Assembly: GCA_016211245.1 (NCBI GenBank)
Contig: JACQSQ010000055.1
Coordinates: 1 to 49,106 of the forward strand
Direction of reading: 5' to 3'
Length of the DNA: 49,106 nt
DNA from: Candidatus Woesearchaeota archaeon
GTDB lineage: Archaea; Nanobdellota; Nanobdellia; Woesearchaeales; GW2011-AR4
Position 1 is the stretch's first letter; each line of letters opens with the position of its first letter. Shown in pieces: positions 38,256-47,653 of this stretch. The notes below the pieces were generated by a model. The model was not told where the DNA came from, ran no database searches, and worked only from the letters and a program-made list of their open reading frames with translations. The position numbers and the translations under genes were made by a program.

Positions 38256-40244
38256 TTAATCAGCTAAGAGCTTGTTTTTTCTTACGCAGCCCATCAAATA
38301 GTCCTTGTTTGTGTAATACTCTGCCATGACCCTGCCAACGCCGTCTACGGTATTTATGTTATTCTTGGCAAGCCATTTCAAAACAATTTCCTTTTCTTTC
38401 AGCGATTTGCTTATCTCGTTTCTTGTGAATCCCGTGAACAGCTCAATAGTGGACATAAGCGATTTTGAGTTTGCGACCTTTTTAAGAACACCTTTTCTAA
38501 TGTCAAGCTGTATCAGGACATTCGGCTCCGAATCAGGTAGTATTTCAGCCACCTGAAAAGTTTTCCTTTCTCCTGTTCTCCTGTTCCTGTACTGCACCAC
38601 AATCATGGAAATTGCAGGAAGCATCGATTTCGGTATTTCAATCGGGGGATTTGTGAGCCTGGTGATTGTTTCAGAAGCGTCATTCGCGTGGACTGTTGCA
38701 TAAACAGAGTGGCCTGTGTGTATGGCTTCGAACAATACCTCTGCCTCCCTTTTCCTCCTGATTTCACCTACTATTATCCGGTCAGGCCTCATTCTTAATG
38801 AATTGACCAGCAAGTCAAGCATTGAAACTTCGCCTTTCCCCTCAGGATTTGGCAACCTTATAACCATAGGGATCCAATGCAGGAATTTCGGCAGCTGAAT
38901 CTCCCTTGTATCCTCTATGCTGATTATTCTTTGGTTAGGAGGAAAGAAATTCGCGACTACATTAAGCATGGATGTTTTGCCGGTTGCCGTCCCGCCCGCT
39001 ATCAATGTCGACAGCTCGAATTGGGCGCCAAGCCATACAAGCGCAGCCGCTTCAGTGGAGATAGTGCCATCTTTTATGAAATCTGTTATGGTCCATGGCT
39101 TGGCTGCAAACTTTCTGAGAGTTATTGTGTTTCCTGAGGCTGATATGGGCTCAAGTGTTGCATTTACCCTGTCCCCTCCTTTGAGATGGGCATCCATCAG
39201 CGGCTCGAGTATTGTAAGCTGCCTTCCAACCCTTCTTCCAATCATTGTCGCGTAATGCCTTGTCTGATCCTCGTTTTCAAGGGTTATATTGGTTTTAAGC
39301 CAGCCATGTTTTTTGTGGTAAACCCAAACAGGCACGTCAGAGCTGTTTATGGCAATTTCCTCTAGATTTATGTCGTCCATAAGAATCTCTATGCTTCCAA
39401 GCCCCAGGCTTCTTTGTATCAAGTAGCTTTTAAGGAAATTTGTCGTGTTTTCGTCGGCATCCGGAAAGTGCTTGCTTATCAAGTTGGTTATCGTATCAAT
39501 AAATTTTTGCTCTATAACTCCCGTATCCTTTGTCGAGAGAATATCAACCATTCCCAGGCTTACCTGCGTTGTCAGCTCCTCCCTTATCTTTTCCAGAATT
39601 ATCTCGGTGTTCTTGCTTATGATTGATATTGAAACCTCGTAAATCGGCACGAATTCGCCTTTTTTCTTATAAATTTTTATTGTTATGGGAATCAAGTCAG
39701 ATACAAAATCGTATGTGGCGAGGAGATTGATGTCTTCTTTCCTCACCGGCGGCACGACAGAGGGATGCTTTTCCTTTTCCGAGCCCTCTTTTGGGGTAAT
39801 CGAGCCAAGCCCCGTAATCCTGACTTCGCCTGAAGGGGCATTATGCCCGATCCTTGCAGGCTGCTCTCCGGGTTTTTTGTCTTCACCCCTCACCTCATTC
39901 GTCTCGGATATTGGCCGCATCTTATCGCGCTTTAAGCTCATGTGTTTTAGCATGTCCAGCAATCCCACCCCATACCTGTGCTCCAGCTCTGCAATCTGCT
40001 TGATGCGTTTTTCTTTGCCAGTTTTTTTTTCAGAACTTGCGGAATATTTACTGTCGGCAGTTCCTTTTTTCCCGGCATCCTTTATTGGCGGAGCAGCACC
40101 ATGCTCTTTCTTGTGAAAACTAAACATCCCAAACAGGCCTTTTTTTTCTTTTTCAGAATCATGTGCGCTGGCCATAGTCTTTTGCGCCCTATTTTTTTCC
40201 CTCTTTAATCTAGATTTCGGCAACTTTACACCTCTTTTTACCAT
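38256..40244 (-). CDS. Type II/IV secretion-pilus ATPase (FlaI/TadA/GspE family)
   Basis: This 662-residue secretion ATPase powers pilus assembly. Residues 1-180 are a charged, probably disordered extension. The N-terminal domain has the YLIQRSLGLGSIEILMDD segment. The nucleotide-binding core has IAGGTATGKTSML near 410-422 (Walker A), the aspartate box ISIEDTREIQLP, Walker B in RIIVGEIRRKREAEV, and the histidine box TGHSVYATVHAND. It is part of the operon wHTH/coiled-coil, ATPase, TadB, TadC. The N-terminal extension is longer than in FlaI and is a good candidate for partner binding. Confidence 0.93.
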   Translation of the reverse strand: MVKRGVKLPKSRLKREKNRAQKTMASAHDSEKEKKGLFGMFSFHKKEHGAAPPIKDAGKKGTADSKYSASSEKKTGKEKRIKQIAELEHRYGVGLLDMLKHMSLKRDKMRPISETNEVRGEDKKPGEQPARIGHNAPSGEVRITGLGSITPKEGSEKEKHPSVVPPVRKEDINLLATYDFVSDLIPITIKIYKKKGEFVPIYEVSISIISKNTEIILEKIREELTTQVSLGMVDILSTKDTGVIEQKFIDTITNLISKHFPDADENTTNFLKSYLIQRSLGLGSIEILMDDINLEEIAINSSDVPVWVYHKKHGWLKTNITLENEDQTRHYATMIGRRVGRQLTILEPLMDAHLKGGDRVNATLEPISASGNTITLRKFAAKPWTITDFIKDGTISTEAAALVWLGAQFELSTLIAGGTATGKTSMLNVVANFFPPNQRIISIEDTREIQLPKFLHWIPMVIRLPNPEGKGEVSMLDLLVNSLRMRPDRIIVGEIRRKREAEVLFEAIHTGHSVYATVHANDASETITRLTNPPIEIPKSMLPAISMIVVQYRNRRTGERKTFQVAEILPDSEPNVLIQLDIRKGVLKKVANSKSLMSTIELFTGFTRNEISKSLKEKEIVLKWLAKNNINTVDGVGRVMAEYYTNKDYLMGCVRKNKLLAD

Positions 40245-40256
40245 AAATCCCTAAGT

Positions 40257-41402
40257 CTATTTCCTGAAAAACGAAGTAAGCTTCTTCAGCTCCTCCTCAA
40301 ACGAGCCTTTTTTCTTGTCAACTTCATTGAATTTTTTTTCAATGTCAATTATTTCCTTTCCGACATCGCCTTTTTTGCTTGCAAGCTGGAATGATTTTGC
40401 CTTTTTTATCAGCTCCAAAAGGCTTTTTTCCAGCTCGTCCCTGTCCTTGTTTATCTTGTCAACAAGATTAACCACAGCCATCTTCCTGCTGAAGAAATCA
40501 TTAACTTTTTTGGTTATCTGGTCAACATTAATCGCAGTTTTTTTCTTGTCGGCTATTTTTTTTATTATATTGTCCTGCAGCTCAAGCACTTTTTTCTCAA
40601 GCTCTTTGCTTTTCTCCACTAACGGAGTAATCAATGATTTTTCTTCCTCAACTCGCTGCTTTACATCCTCTATTATCTGGTTCAGGCGCTCTATATGGGA
40701 TTCGGAATTCTTAATAGCAATATCCTCCTGCCCTATTTTTTTTTCAATAGCTGAAATCATTCCCTTCAAGTCTGTTAATTTGGCGTTGAGGAGCTTTTCG
40801 CTCTCTTCTATGGACTTGGCCTGTATCTTTTCCTGGGTAAGATTTTTTTTTTCCTTCTCAATATCGGAAACCAGTTCCCGGTATCTCTTTTGCTCGTTGA
40901 GTATCTGCTTTGCCAATTCCTCAATCTTGGATTTGGCGTCATTCTTCTGCTCTTCAATCTGCTTTTGAAGCTCTTGCTTCATATGCTGGTATTTTTCCAG
41001 CTCCTGAAGCTCGTTTCTTACAGTGTCCAGCTCCATACCTAACTCGCTTTTTATTTTGTCGAACTCGCCTTTTATCTTTTTCAGCTCGCCGGCCTGCTTG
41101 TCTAGAAAACTTAGGCTTACTTCAGCCTTTCTCACAAAAACATCCTTCTTGCTCTCAAATTCCTTTGATTTTGCCTCGACTTCCTTTCTTGTTAGCTTTC
41201 TTTCCACAAGAAACGGCTTGGTAAGCCTGTACTCGACGCTTATTATTCCCTCGTCTTCGAGAAAATCCACCCATTCCTGGATGACAGTAGTGCTGACTCC
41301 CAGTTCTTTGGCGGCATCTGCCAAGGCTATTTTGCCCCTTACCTTTACCAGGTTGACAAGCTTGTCCACTCCAGTTTCTATAACACTTCCTTCAAGCTCC
41401 AT
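40257..41402 (-). CDS. Winged-helix plus long coiled-coil protein of the pilus operon
   Basis: This 381-residue protein has a winged-helix domain at about 8-60 (GVDKLVNLVKVRGKIALADA, LGVSTTVIQEWVDFLEDEGI), then nearly continuous heptad-type coiled coil from about 70 to 380, rich in K and E. No signal peptide or membrane helix is seen. It starts the pilus motor operon, just 12 bp before the ATPase gene, with a TATA stretch (TTTAAATATATATAAAC) upstream. It may be a cytoplasmic scaffold or a regulator for the pilus. SMC-like ATPase motifs are absent. I do not recognise a named family. Confidence 0.75.
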   Translation of the reverse strand: MELEGSVIETGVDKLVNLVKVRGKIALADAAKELGVSTTVIQEWVDFLEDEGIISVEYRLTKPFLVERKLTRKEVEAKSKEFESKKDVFVRKAEVSLSFLDKQAGELKKIKGEFDKIKSELGMELDTVRNELQELEKYQHMKQELQKQIEEQKNDAKSKIEELAKQILNEQKRYRELVSDIEKEKKNLTQEKIQAKSIEESEKLLNAKLTDLKGMISAIEKKIGQEDIAIKNSESHIERLNQIIEDVKQRVEEEKSLITPLVEKSKELEKKVLELQDNIIKKIADKKKTAINVDQITKKVNDFFSRKMAVVNLVDKINKDRDELEKSLLELIKKAKSFQLASKKGDVGKEIIDIEKKFNEVDKKKGSFEEELKKLTSFFRK

Positions 41403-41459
41403 TTTGATAATTTTTTGTTTATATATATTTAAAAATGTTATGTTTTTACATGATTAATT

Positions 41460-42389
41460 TCAAATTGTCAAGTTGGTTACTTGATACACCCCAAGATGCT
41501 CCTGATCTATCTTAAACCATTCCGGAGTTGCATTTATCCTGTAGTTTATCGTATTCTTCGTTCCGAAATATATATGATCCACAATGCTCCTGTCTTTAAG
41601 CACTAGCCCCTGCTGCTGGAATTCCTCCAGGTTGACAAGGCTTTCAACACCATAAGTTGAGTTGCCCAAATCCCCCTCAAACCTCATAAGAAAGGTTGGC
41701 GCATCATTGTTGGCTATGTAATACGAGTTGTTTGCATGCTTCAAAAGATTCTGCACGTTTCCGCCAATTACAAAAGGGGTGATATTTGTTTTTATTATTG
41801 GGTTTGTTATTCTTCCCTTGCTGTTGATGAGATAAAGCGGATCTTCAAATCCGATTATGCTTATCCTTGTAGTTAAATACCTGTTTCTTGCCCATTGGCT
41901 TGTATTCCTCTTATCCTTTATGTCCAAAGTTATATCGATACCTGCCTCAATAGTCCATGGATCACTTTGATTTAGCTTTACATCATTAATCGTAAAATTA
42001 AACAGGATGTCTACTTTATCAGCTTCAGCAGAAATCTTGTTGGCCCAATCCGTGAAAGTGGAATCCTTCATCAGGCTAAGCTGCTGCTGGTTGATGGTGC
42101 CATTAAGAAAAGATTCCTTAAATTTCTCATTGACGCTGCTTATAAAAGTGCCGTTAGTTGATATGAACTGGTTGAAGCCCAGCAGAGTTCTGAAAGAAGC
42201 TATGTATACTCCCTTGCTTAAGTCTTTTTCAACGTCCTTAATAAAAAAATTAACGGTTTCTATCCTGGTTTCTATAGTTTCCATCCTGTCTGTTAACCTG
42301 TATGTGCTATAATAGCCGTATGTCACAATAATAACAGTTGTTAAGGCAATTGCAGATATGGTATAAAAAATGGATTTTTTTCCGTTCAT
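41460..42389 (-). CDS. Membrane-anchored extracellular protein of the pilus locus
   Basis: This is about 309 residues from ATG 42389, which overlaps the upstream stop as ATGA. A GTG at 42395 is the alternative. There is one membrane helix near the N-terminus (SIFYTISAIALTTVIIVTYGYY) and no pilin-type cleavage site. The rest is extracellular, with a helical part (TDRMETIETRIETVNFF) and beta-rich segments with sequons (NGT, NFT, NTS, NIT, NSS, NST). It is coupled to the VWA gene. It may be a minor pilus component or a tether. The family is not recognised. Confidence 0.65.
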   Translation of the reverse strand: MNGKKSIFYTISAIALTTVIIVTYGYYSTYRLTDRMETIETRIETVNFFIKDVEKDLSKGVYIASFRTLLGFNQFISTNGTFISSVNEKFKESFLNGTINQQQLSLMKDSTFTDWANKISAEADKVDILFNFTINDVKLNQSDPWTIEAGIDITLDIKDKRNTSQWARNRYLTTRISIIGFEDPLYLINSKGRITNPIIKTNITPFVIGGNVQNLLKHANNSYYIANNDAPTFLMRFEGDLGNSTYGVESLVNLEEFQQQGLVLKDRSIVDHIYFGTKNTINYRINATPEWFKIDQEHLGVYQVTNLTI

Positions 42390-45300
42390 TCCCACACCCT
42401 TATCTCAACAATCGCAGGCCCCCATAGGGACGGGACCTTTGACACTGTTAATGTATTTATGTTCAGGCTGTTTTCATCTATATTTACTTCCAATTTCCCA
42501 TCCTTGTCGATGTCAAGATTGCTGAATAACTGGAATACTGCATTGTCGAGTGCGTCATTGGAGTCATAAGTCTGGCTGGCAAAGCTGCAGATATCCGCTC
42601 CATTGTAGTCTGACGGAATCTTTATTGTGGAAGCTGAGCCGTCTTCAAAGCTTATAGTCCATGAGCAGCCATCTGATTTTGCAACAACTGTTGAATAGTC
42701 TGCAAACCCGTTAAGCAGCAATGTGTAGATTATCCTGCTGTCGTTTGAGCCTCCGCTCGAGGAGCTTGAGTTAAGGCCCGTGCTTATTAGGATGGTGTTG
42801 CTGCCAATGCTTATGCCGTTCGCGGGAATATTGACGTCAAATGGATCTCCAAAATCTTGATAATTATTGCCGTAGTCGCCCAGCCTGTACACATTGTTGC
42901 CATTAACCACGAGGTTGTCTGTCCATTTATTGCCGGAATAAGAAGTGGCTTTGGCATCATAAACCGAGGTGTTTGGGTAGACCGTCAAAGTCCCCTGAGA
43001 AAGGTTGTTTCCAAACCTGTCTGTTTCAAAGCGCAACGGCACTTTGTTGAAGTGGGATTCCGGAGCGGAATAATTGAATGACAAATAAGAGTCTGGATAT
43101 AGTACAGTCTTTGCAAGGTTTCCGCCACTTAAGTTTATCGACTGCGCCTGATAGGTTATATTGCCCACAGACTGGGCAATTTTCGTGTATACCTCGATCA
43201 AATCGTCCGAATTGTTGGCAATATAAAATTGCGAGCAATCATCGCAACAAGCTGACTGGTTTAATGTTTTTCTTGCATTGGAGTTAGTTATGTCGCCAAA
43301 TAGTATAGTGTATACGCTTATGCCATAAAGCGACTTTGCTTCACAAGCTTTTTGCACTGTTTCATTTCTTGCCCCTGTAGAATCGCAACCGGCGCAATCG
43401 CCTATTTTTGTATTTGCCTCGCCGTCGCTCATCACGAGCATTGCCTTGTTTCTGCTGTAGCTGTTTAATTCATCTGACCATCTTGTGCTTAGATTCACAT
43501 TCCTAAAGTTCCAGTCATCATTTGTGCCTGTTGTCCTGTGGCAGCCTGATGTAGTCCCTGCTGTAAAATTTACCTCATTTTGGCCGTCCTTAAGCCATGC
43601 CACCGGCACATCAAAGTAAATCTTTTGCCACACATTTGTTATATTCCATTCCTGGTAATCAACACTCCCTACATAGTTTCCATTTATATATACACAATCA
43701 TAATATAAAGGGTTTACATTCAATACCTCAAACTCCAAATTTGCAGATTTTATTTTTGATTTTGAGATGTTTAAGGCCAAAAGCAAGGACGATTTTTCCT
43801 GAAGCGGAGAGTCTCCAATTTGAATTTCGGACTTGTTTGTATCATTATACGCAAGATTAGGCAAAGAGGTTTCTGATTCCCACACAGCCAATTTCACATC
43901 CTTGAAATCCCAATCGTCATTGTTGCCAGAAGTCTGGAAGCATCCCTCTGTGGTGCCGCCGGTGATAGTTACATTTGAAGCATTTCCGACAAACCACTCT
44001 GGCTTTAAAGCGTAAGAGCATGTGTGCCATCCAGGATCTCCATGAGGCTCGCACATCCTTCCAATATAATTCCCATTGAAATAAATGCAATCGTAATAGC
44101 CATCTTCTGTGGCAACATCCCTGCCAAGCAGCGTCAATCTTGATTTTACGAATTTTGACGAATTGGCGCTTATATTGAATCTTATGCTGGCAGATACAAC
44201 AGAGTCTCCTACCTGGAATTGGGTTGTATTAATTGCGGTCTTTTGACTTAGTCCGTATAAAACCTCATTTTCAGTCAAGAGCTCTGTTGCGCCTTGTATG
44301 CCGCATGAGATGCAGGTGTAGCCACACCATTCATTTGAGTAATTGCTAACCCCGTATTTTAACGATGCATTATCGTCGCTGAAATCATGGAAGTCGCAAA
44401 CAGGAGCAGCATCGGTGCCAAACCCCACCAAGGCTACTTTGCTTCCGCTAGTTTGCAGGACAGTGTCAATAAATTTTTTGTCTGCCTGAATGGCTACATT
44501 ATCCCTTCTGTCATGGCATCCTCCAGCGGCGTTAGAATCGCACAATCCAGTGGTGCAATTAACCCCTATATCGCAAGCGGACATGCTTGATGTCCTGTCA
44601 GTAATCAAGGCAGAATCAGAAATCTTGCCAGATATGGTAACATTTGAGCTTTTGAGCCCAATCCTTAGCGGAATTGTCTTCTGGCTTAATGATGCATACT
44701 CTATTACATTCGAAATATTAGAATTGTTTATTACCACATTTTGTTCGCTTGAAGATACAGTTGATTCAAATATTGTGGTGTTGCCTAAAACCAAGAAAAC
44801 CTGGTACTGGCTTAGGAAATGGAGTGACATATTCATGCTGTCAGGCTCGTTAGGGGCGTAGATGGAAGAATAGATATTAATGGCTCCTTCCACCCCAGGC
44901 AGCCAATATTTCTCAAAACCCGGAGATGAAGTGTCATTATAAGATGATGTGATGTATGTTACTCTCAAGAAACCGCCTGCGATATAGCTTTCTCCAGATG
45001 TGAAATTTATTGTTATATTGTTTTCGCCAGGCTTGAAATTTGCAAGATATAAATTGCTTAGGTTCCACTTGTCAGCCAGCATATTGCCGCCTCCTGCAGA
45101 CCCTTTAGCATAGCTTCCTGAGAAAATACCGTTAATGTAAAGGTTGAAATTGCCGCCTGCGTCAACTTCCAGATAAGAGCCGTTAAACGAAATAACATCA
45201 TTAGGCAGGACCAATTTCTTAGTCAAGTTGCCATCGCCCTCATACCCTCCAAAATAGGCGTAAGCGCTGGTTTTCTTGCTCTTTATGCCGGTAAGCAATA

Positions 45301-45766
45301 CTCTTGTAGTGAACCCTTGGGTGGGCTTGGCCTTGGCTATTCCGCTTATTATTCTTCTTGAGGAAACAAGCGCCCTGTCCACAGGCAAATTCCTTAAATA
45401 AATTTCTTCTCCATTAACAAGAACGCTGAATCCGTAGTTATCCGGTATTATGGACTCAGTGAGGTTTTTCGTGAAATTTTTTGCCAGCTCTGTATTGTCT
45501 TCAGCCCAAAACTCACCAATTTGCTCTATAAGCGTGTTGTTCGTGTTCGATATTATTCCGGATAAAGTTAAATTCTTCACGTATTCATTATTGACTTCCC
45601 CCACAGTCAACGAAGAAAATACCCTCACCATGTCCTGCGCCGCATAATTCACATTAACTTTCTGCTGCTCATAAACATAAAAATTGGAAATCAGTATGAT
45701 GGAGAGTATGATAATGCCGGAAGCGAGCAGCGCATCAATAGTAAAAAATATGCCTCTTTTTTTCAT
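42386..45766 (-). CDS. Large VWA-domain protein of the pilus locus
   Basis: This is about 1126 residues from ATG 45766; a GTG at 45775 is the alternative. The N-terminus MKKRGIFFTIDALLASGIIIL carries a membrane helix and resembles pilin-like or DUF-type anchors of pilus loci. The extracellular body has beta-rich modules and a von Willebrand A domain. Its MIDAS-like start is ITDRTSSMS, interrupted by a cysteine-rich insertion (CDIGVNCTTGLC), followed by KVALVGFGTD and later AMLVMSDGEAN. Two similar modules with YDCIYFNGNYIG and YDCVYINGNYVG are inserted inside the VWA domain. Many sequons are present. It could be the pilus tip adhesin or a calcium-dependent binding protein, like bacterial PilC/PilY1 in role only. 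Confidence 0.78.
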   Translation of the reverse strand: MKKRGIFFTIDALLASGIIILSIILISNFYVYEQQKVNVNYAAQDMVRVFSSLTVGEVNNEYVKNLTLSGIISNTNNTLIEQIGEFWAEDNTELAKNFTKNLTESIIPDNYGFSVLVNGEEIYLRNLPVDRALVSSRRIISGIAKAKPTQGFTTRVLLTGIKSKKTSAYAYFGGYEGDGNLTKKLVLPNDVISFNGSYLEVDAGGNFNLYINGIFSGSYAKGSAGGGNMLADKWNLSNLYLANFKPGENNITINFTSGESYIAGGFLRVTYITSSYNDTSSPGFEKYWLPGVEGAINIYSSIYAPNEPDSMNMSLHFLSQYQVFLVLGNTTIFESTVSSSEQNVVINNSNISNVIEYASLSQKTIPLRIGLKSSNVTISGKISDSALITDRTSSMSACDIGVNCTTGLCDSNAAGGCHDRRDNVAIQADKKFIDTVLQTSGSKVALVGFGTDAAPVCDFHDFSDDNASLKYGVSNYSNEWCGYTCISCGIQGATELLTENEVLYGLSQKTAINTTQFQVGDSVVSASIRFNISANSSKFVKSRLTLLGRDVATEDGYYDCIYFNGNYIGRMCEPHGDPGWHTCSYALKPEWFVGNASNVTITGGTTEGCFQTSGNNDDWDFKDVKLAVWESETSLPNLAYNDTNKSEIQIGDSPLQEKSSLLLALNISKSKIKSANLEFEVLNVNPLYYDCVYINGNYVGSVDYQEWNITNVWQKIYFDVPVAWLKDGQNEVNFTAGTTSGCHRTTGTNDDWNFRNVNLSTRWSDELNSYSRNKAMLVMSDGEANTKIGDCAGCDSTGARNETVQKACEAKSLYGISVYTILFGDITNSNARKTLNQSACCDDCSQFYIANNSDDLIEVYTKIAQSVGNITYQAQSINLSGGNLAKTVLYPDSYLSFNYSAPESHFNKVPLRFETDRFGNNLSQGTLTVYPNTSVYDAKATSYSGNKWTDNLVVNGNNVYRLGDYGNNYQDFGDPFDVNIPANGISIGSNTILISTGLNSSSSSGGSNDSRIIYTLLLNGFADYSTVVAKSDGCSWTISFEDGSASTIKIPSDYNGADICSFASQTYDSNDALDNAVFQLFSNLDIDKDGKLEVNIDENSLNINTLTVSKVPSLWGPAIVEIRVWE

Positions 45767-45803
45767 ATTTACCACAACATCTTCTCCTTTGCAATTTTTC
45801 TAG

Positions 45804-46913
45804 TTATTGCCAAACATAGACTGTCATTTTAGCAGGTTTTGAGTTATAGATTAGATAGCGCTCCGTCTTTGCCAAATATTTTGGACTGATAACTAAAAAA
45901 TTTATCGGGTTGCAGGTGCCTTCGATAAGCCCTGAAGCAGCCCCCTCGACCACATCAATAAAATTTCCATTGAAAGCAGACACATCAAAGTCGCTGAAAA
46001 AGTATACAGTTCCGTTGCCGTATTTCCATTTCGAGATTGAATTGTCGTCTGTTTGGTTGAATGTGGCTATTCTCAGGAAGCTGACAGATTCTGATTTGTT
46101 CTCAACATGATAATACTGGTTGAAAACCATGCTTTGCCCTATAGACAAAGACAAATATGGATCCGTGTCGTTGACTATTGAGATTCTTTGGCTTGAAGAC
46201 AGCCCTGATTTTTTCTTGAAATCCGCACCAACCATGCTGTTTGTAGAAGGGGTGGCCAGCTCACCGCTTATAATTAAAAGCCCGCCTCTTGATGAAAAGT
46301 TCTCAATTTTGGCCTTGTTTGTCGCAAAATCGCCGCCGCTGAGAAGAGGATGCTCCATCACCAAAAAGCCGTATTTGCTCAGATTCGCAACAAGATCGTC
46401 TATATCATCATTGTAGATGTCTGCATTGAAAGTTTCCCTCATGAAATCCTTCAAGAAATCATCATCCTCGTCTTGATAATAATAAGCGCTTTTGATGTTG
46501 TAAGTTGTGTTTATCAGAGGATAGCCTGTTCCGCAAACTCCCTTTATGTTCAGGACATCGCCATTTTCATTCAGGAAATAAGCAAAAAAATCAAATGTTG
46601 TGGAGAATTTCCTCCTGGCTAGAGTATAGTTCATCTGCTTTAATTTTTTCAATTTGGTGGCGTTCAATTGCTGCTCATCCGCTATTCCAATCCTCACGAC
46701 AGTTGTATTGTCCCAGTCATCAGGGTAGCCCTCCAAAGCCAAGGAGTTTGAGATGGACTTGGCATCCTTAGTCACCAAGTCAAAATCACCTTTATCCTCT
46801 TTTTGCGCATTATTGGTGTAGCTAAAATAAACTATGAGCGTGAATGTAAACAGAAGCATGCCTATTGCAAAGTCCATGTACCATGCCTGCGCCTTGATAG
46901 ATTTAGTTGACAT
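45804..46913 (-). CDS. Membrane-anchored extracellular protein, pilus locus
   Basis: This is about 369 residues from ATG 46913, which lies in the last codons of the upstream pilin-like gene (11-bp overlap). The N-terminus has a helix (AWYMDFAIGMLLFTFTLIVYFSY without a clear class III site). The extracellular domain includes YGFLVMEHPLLSGGDFAT and SRGGLLIISGELAT, which look like a Rossmann-like, glutamine-amidotransferase-type beta/alpha fold, and YGNGTVYFFSDFDVSAFNG near the end. Function unknown; the coupling suggests assembly with the pilins. Confidence 0.65.
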   Translation of the reverse strand: MSTKSIKAQAWYMDFAIGMLLFTFTLIVYFSYTNNAQKEDKGDFDLVTKDAKSISNSLALEGYPDDWDNTTVVRIGIADEQQLNATKLKKLKQMNYTLARRKFSTTFDFFAYFLNENGDVLNIKGVCGTGYPLINTTYNIKSAYYYQDEDDDFLKDFMRETFNADIYNDDIDDLVANLSKYGFLVMEHPLLSGGDFATNKAKIENFSSRGGLLIISGELATPSTNSMVGADFKKKSGLSSSQRISIVNDTDPYLSLSIGQSMVFNQYYHVENKSESVSFLRIATFNQTDDNSISKWKYGNGTVYFFSDFDVSAFNGNFIDVVEGAASGLIEGTCNPINFLVISPKYLAKTERYLIYNSKPAKMTVYVWQ

Positions 46914-47286
46914 AGACAACACCGCCTGTTTTGTTGATTATGTTAGTGCTTTTTGTCACATTTCCAACAGAAACTGGAATTGAAGCTATGTAAATGCTGT
47001 TCTTTGATTTCACTGTGATAGTCGAATTTAAAGTGGTGATGGAGTAATTTATACTATCTATCTTATCAGGCAGCTCAAAAATCCGAACATAACCATCTTC
47101 GACAGAAGCTGCAAGCAGCAATTCCTTCTGCACTTTCAATGCCATATCCTTGACTGCTTCATTTTCTTTTCGGAGCCTGAAGTCGTCCAGCTGGTCCAAG
47201 GATGCTAAAGCAAAGGCTATCGCTATCAAAAATGCCAATCCTATAAATATGAAAAATTCAGAGCTTATCTGGGCCCTAGAATGCAT
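46903..47286 (-). CDS. Type IV pilin-like protein, RAQ form
   Basis: This is a 127-residue protein with GAGGTGAAAT before the ATG. The N-terminus MHSRAQISSEFFIFIGLAFL is a class III-like signal: short basic leader, Q at +1, glutamate at +5. A polar helix (DDFRLRKENEAVKDMALKVQ) and a small beta domain with several sequons (NYS, NST, NVT, NKT) follow. It is coupled to the membrane protein downstream. It is probably a minor pilin. Confidence 0.75.
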   Translation of the reverse strand: MHSRAQISSEFFIFIGLAFLIAIAFALASLDQLDDFRLRKENEAVKDMALKVQKELLLAASVEDGYVRIFELPDKIDSINYSITTLNSTITVKSKNSIYIASIPVSVGNVTKSTNIINKTGGVVYVN

Positions 47287-47505
47287 ATTTCACCTCTTTT
47301 TATGATGTTTTATTGAATTTATTTTTTAAATCATGCGACCCATAAAACAATATTAAATTATAATTTTTAAAAATTTCGCGACCCTTGTTCTCTCATGACA
47401 GTAATGGGTGCCCCGCTATTAACTGTTTTTGCTTTCTGCTAAGATAGATAGCACGACATTAGTATTAGGGTTACCTAAATCAGTTTGCAACGCATAGGTA
47501 AATGC

Positions 47506-47584
47506 ATGCGAGGAAAGCTGGTAAATGGTGAGCGAGGTTACTCGCGAACCTCGCATATCACTACTCACTTTCCATATCTCGCAT
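47506..47584. repeat. Long nested palindrome in the 47287-47653 gap; possible structured RNA
   Basis: Four arm pairs nest in order: ATGCGAG/CTCGCAT (47506-47512 with 47578-47584), GGAAAG/CTTTCC (47512-47517 with 47568-47573), GTGAG/CTCAC (47528-47532 with 47564-47568) and GCGAGGTT/AACCTCGC (47532-47539 with 47547-47554, 7-base loop). It resembles the GTGAG/CGAG-rich words in the tRNA intron. The rest of the 367-bp gap shows no gene that I can support. Confidence 0.6.
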
Positions 47585-47653
47585 TTTTCAATTTTTATTC
47601 GTTATTGAATTTTATATATTGTCTATCTTATTGACTAAAAGAGTTTATTGTGT

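Noticed and set aside
40315..40968. A 217-codon plus-strand frame
   Set aside because: It is the antisense of the K/E-rich coiled-coil gene, giving a typical S/F/L-rich shadow protein.
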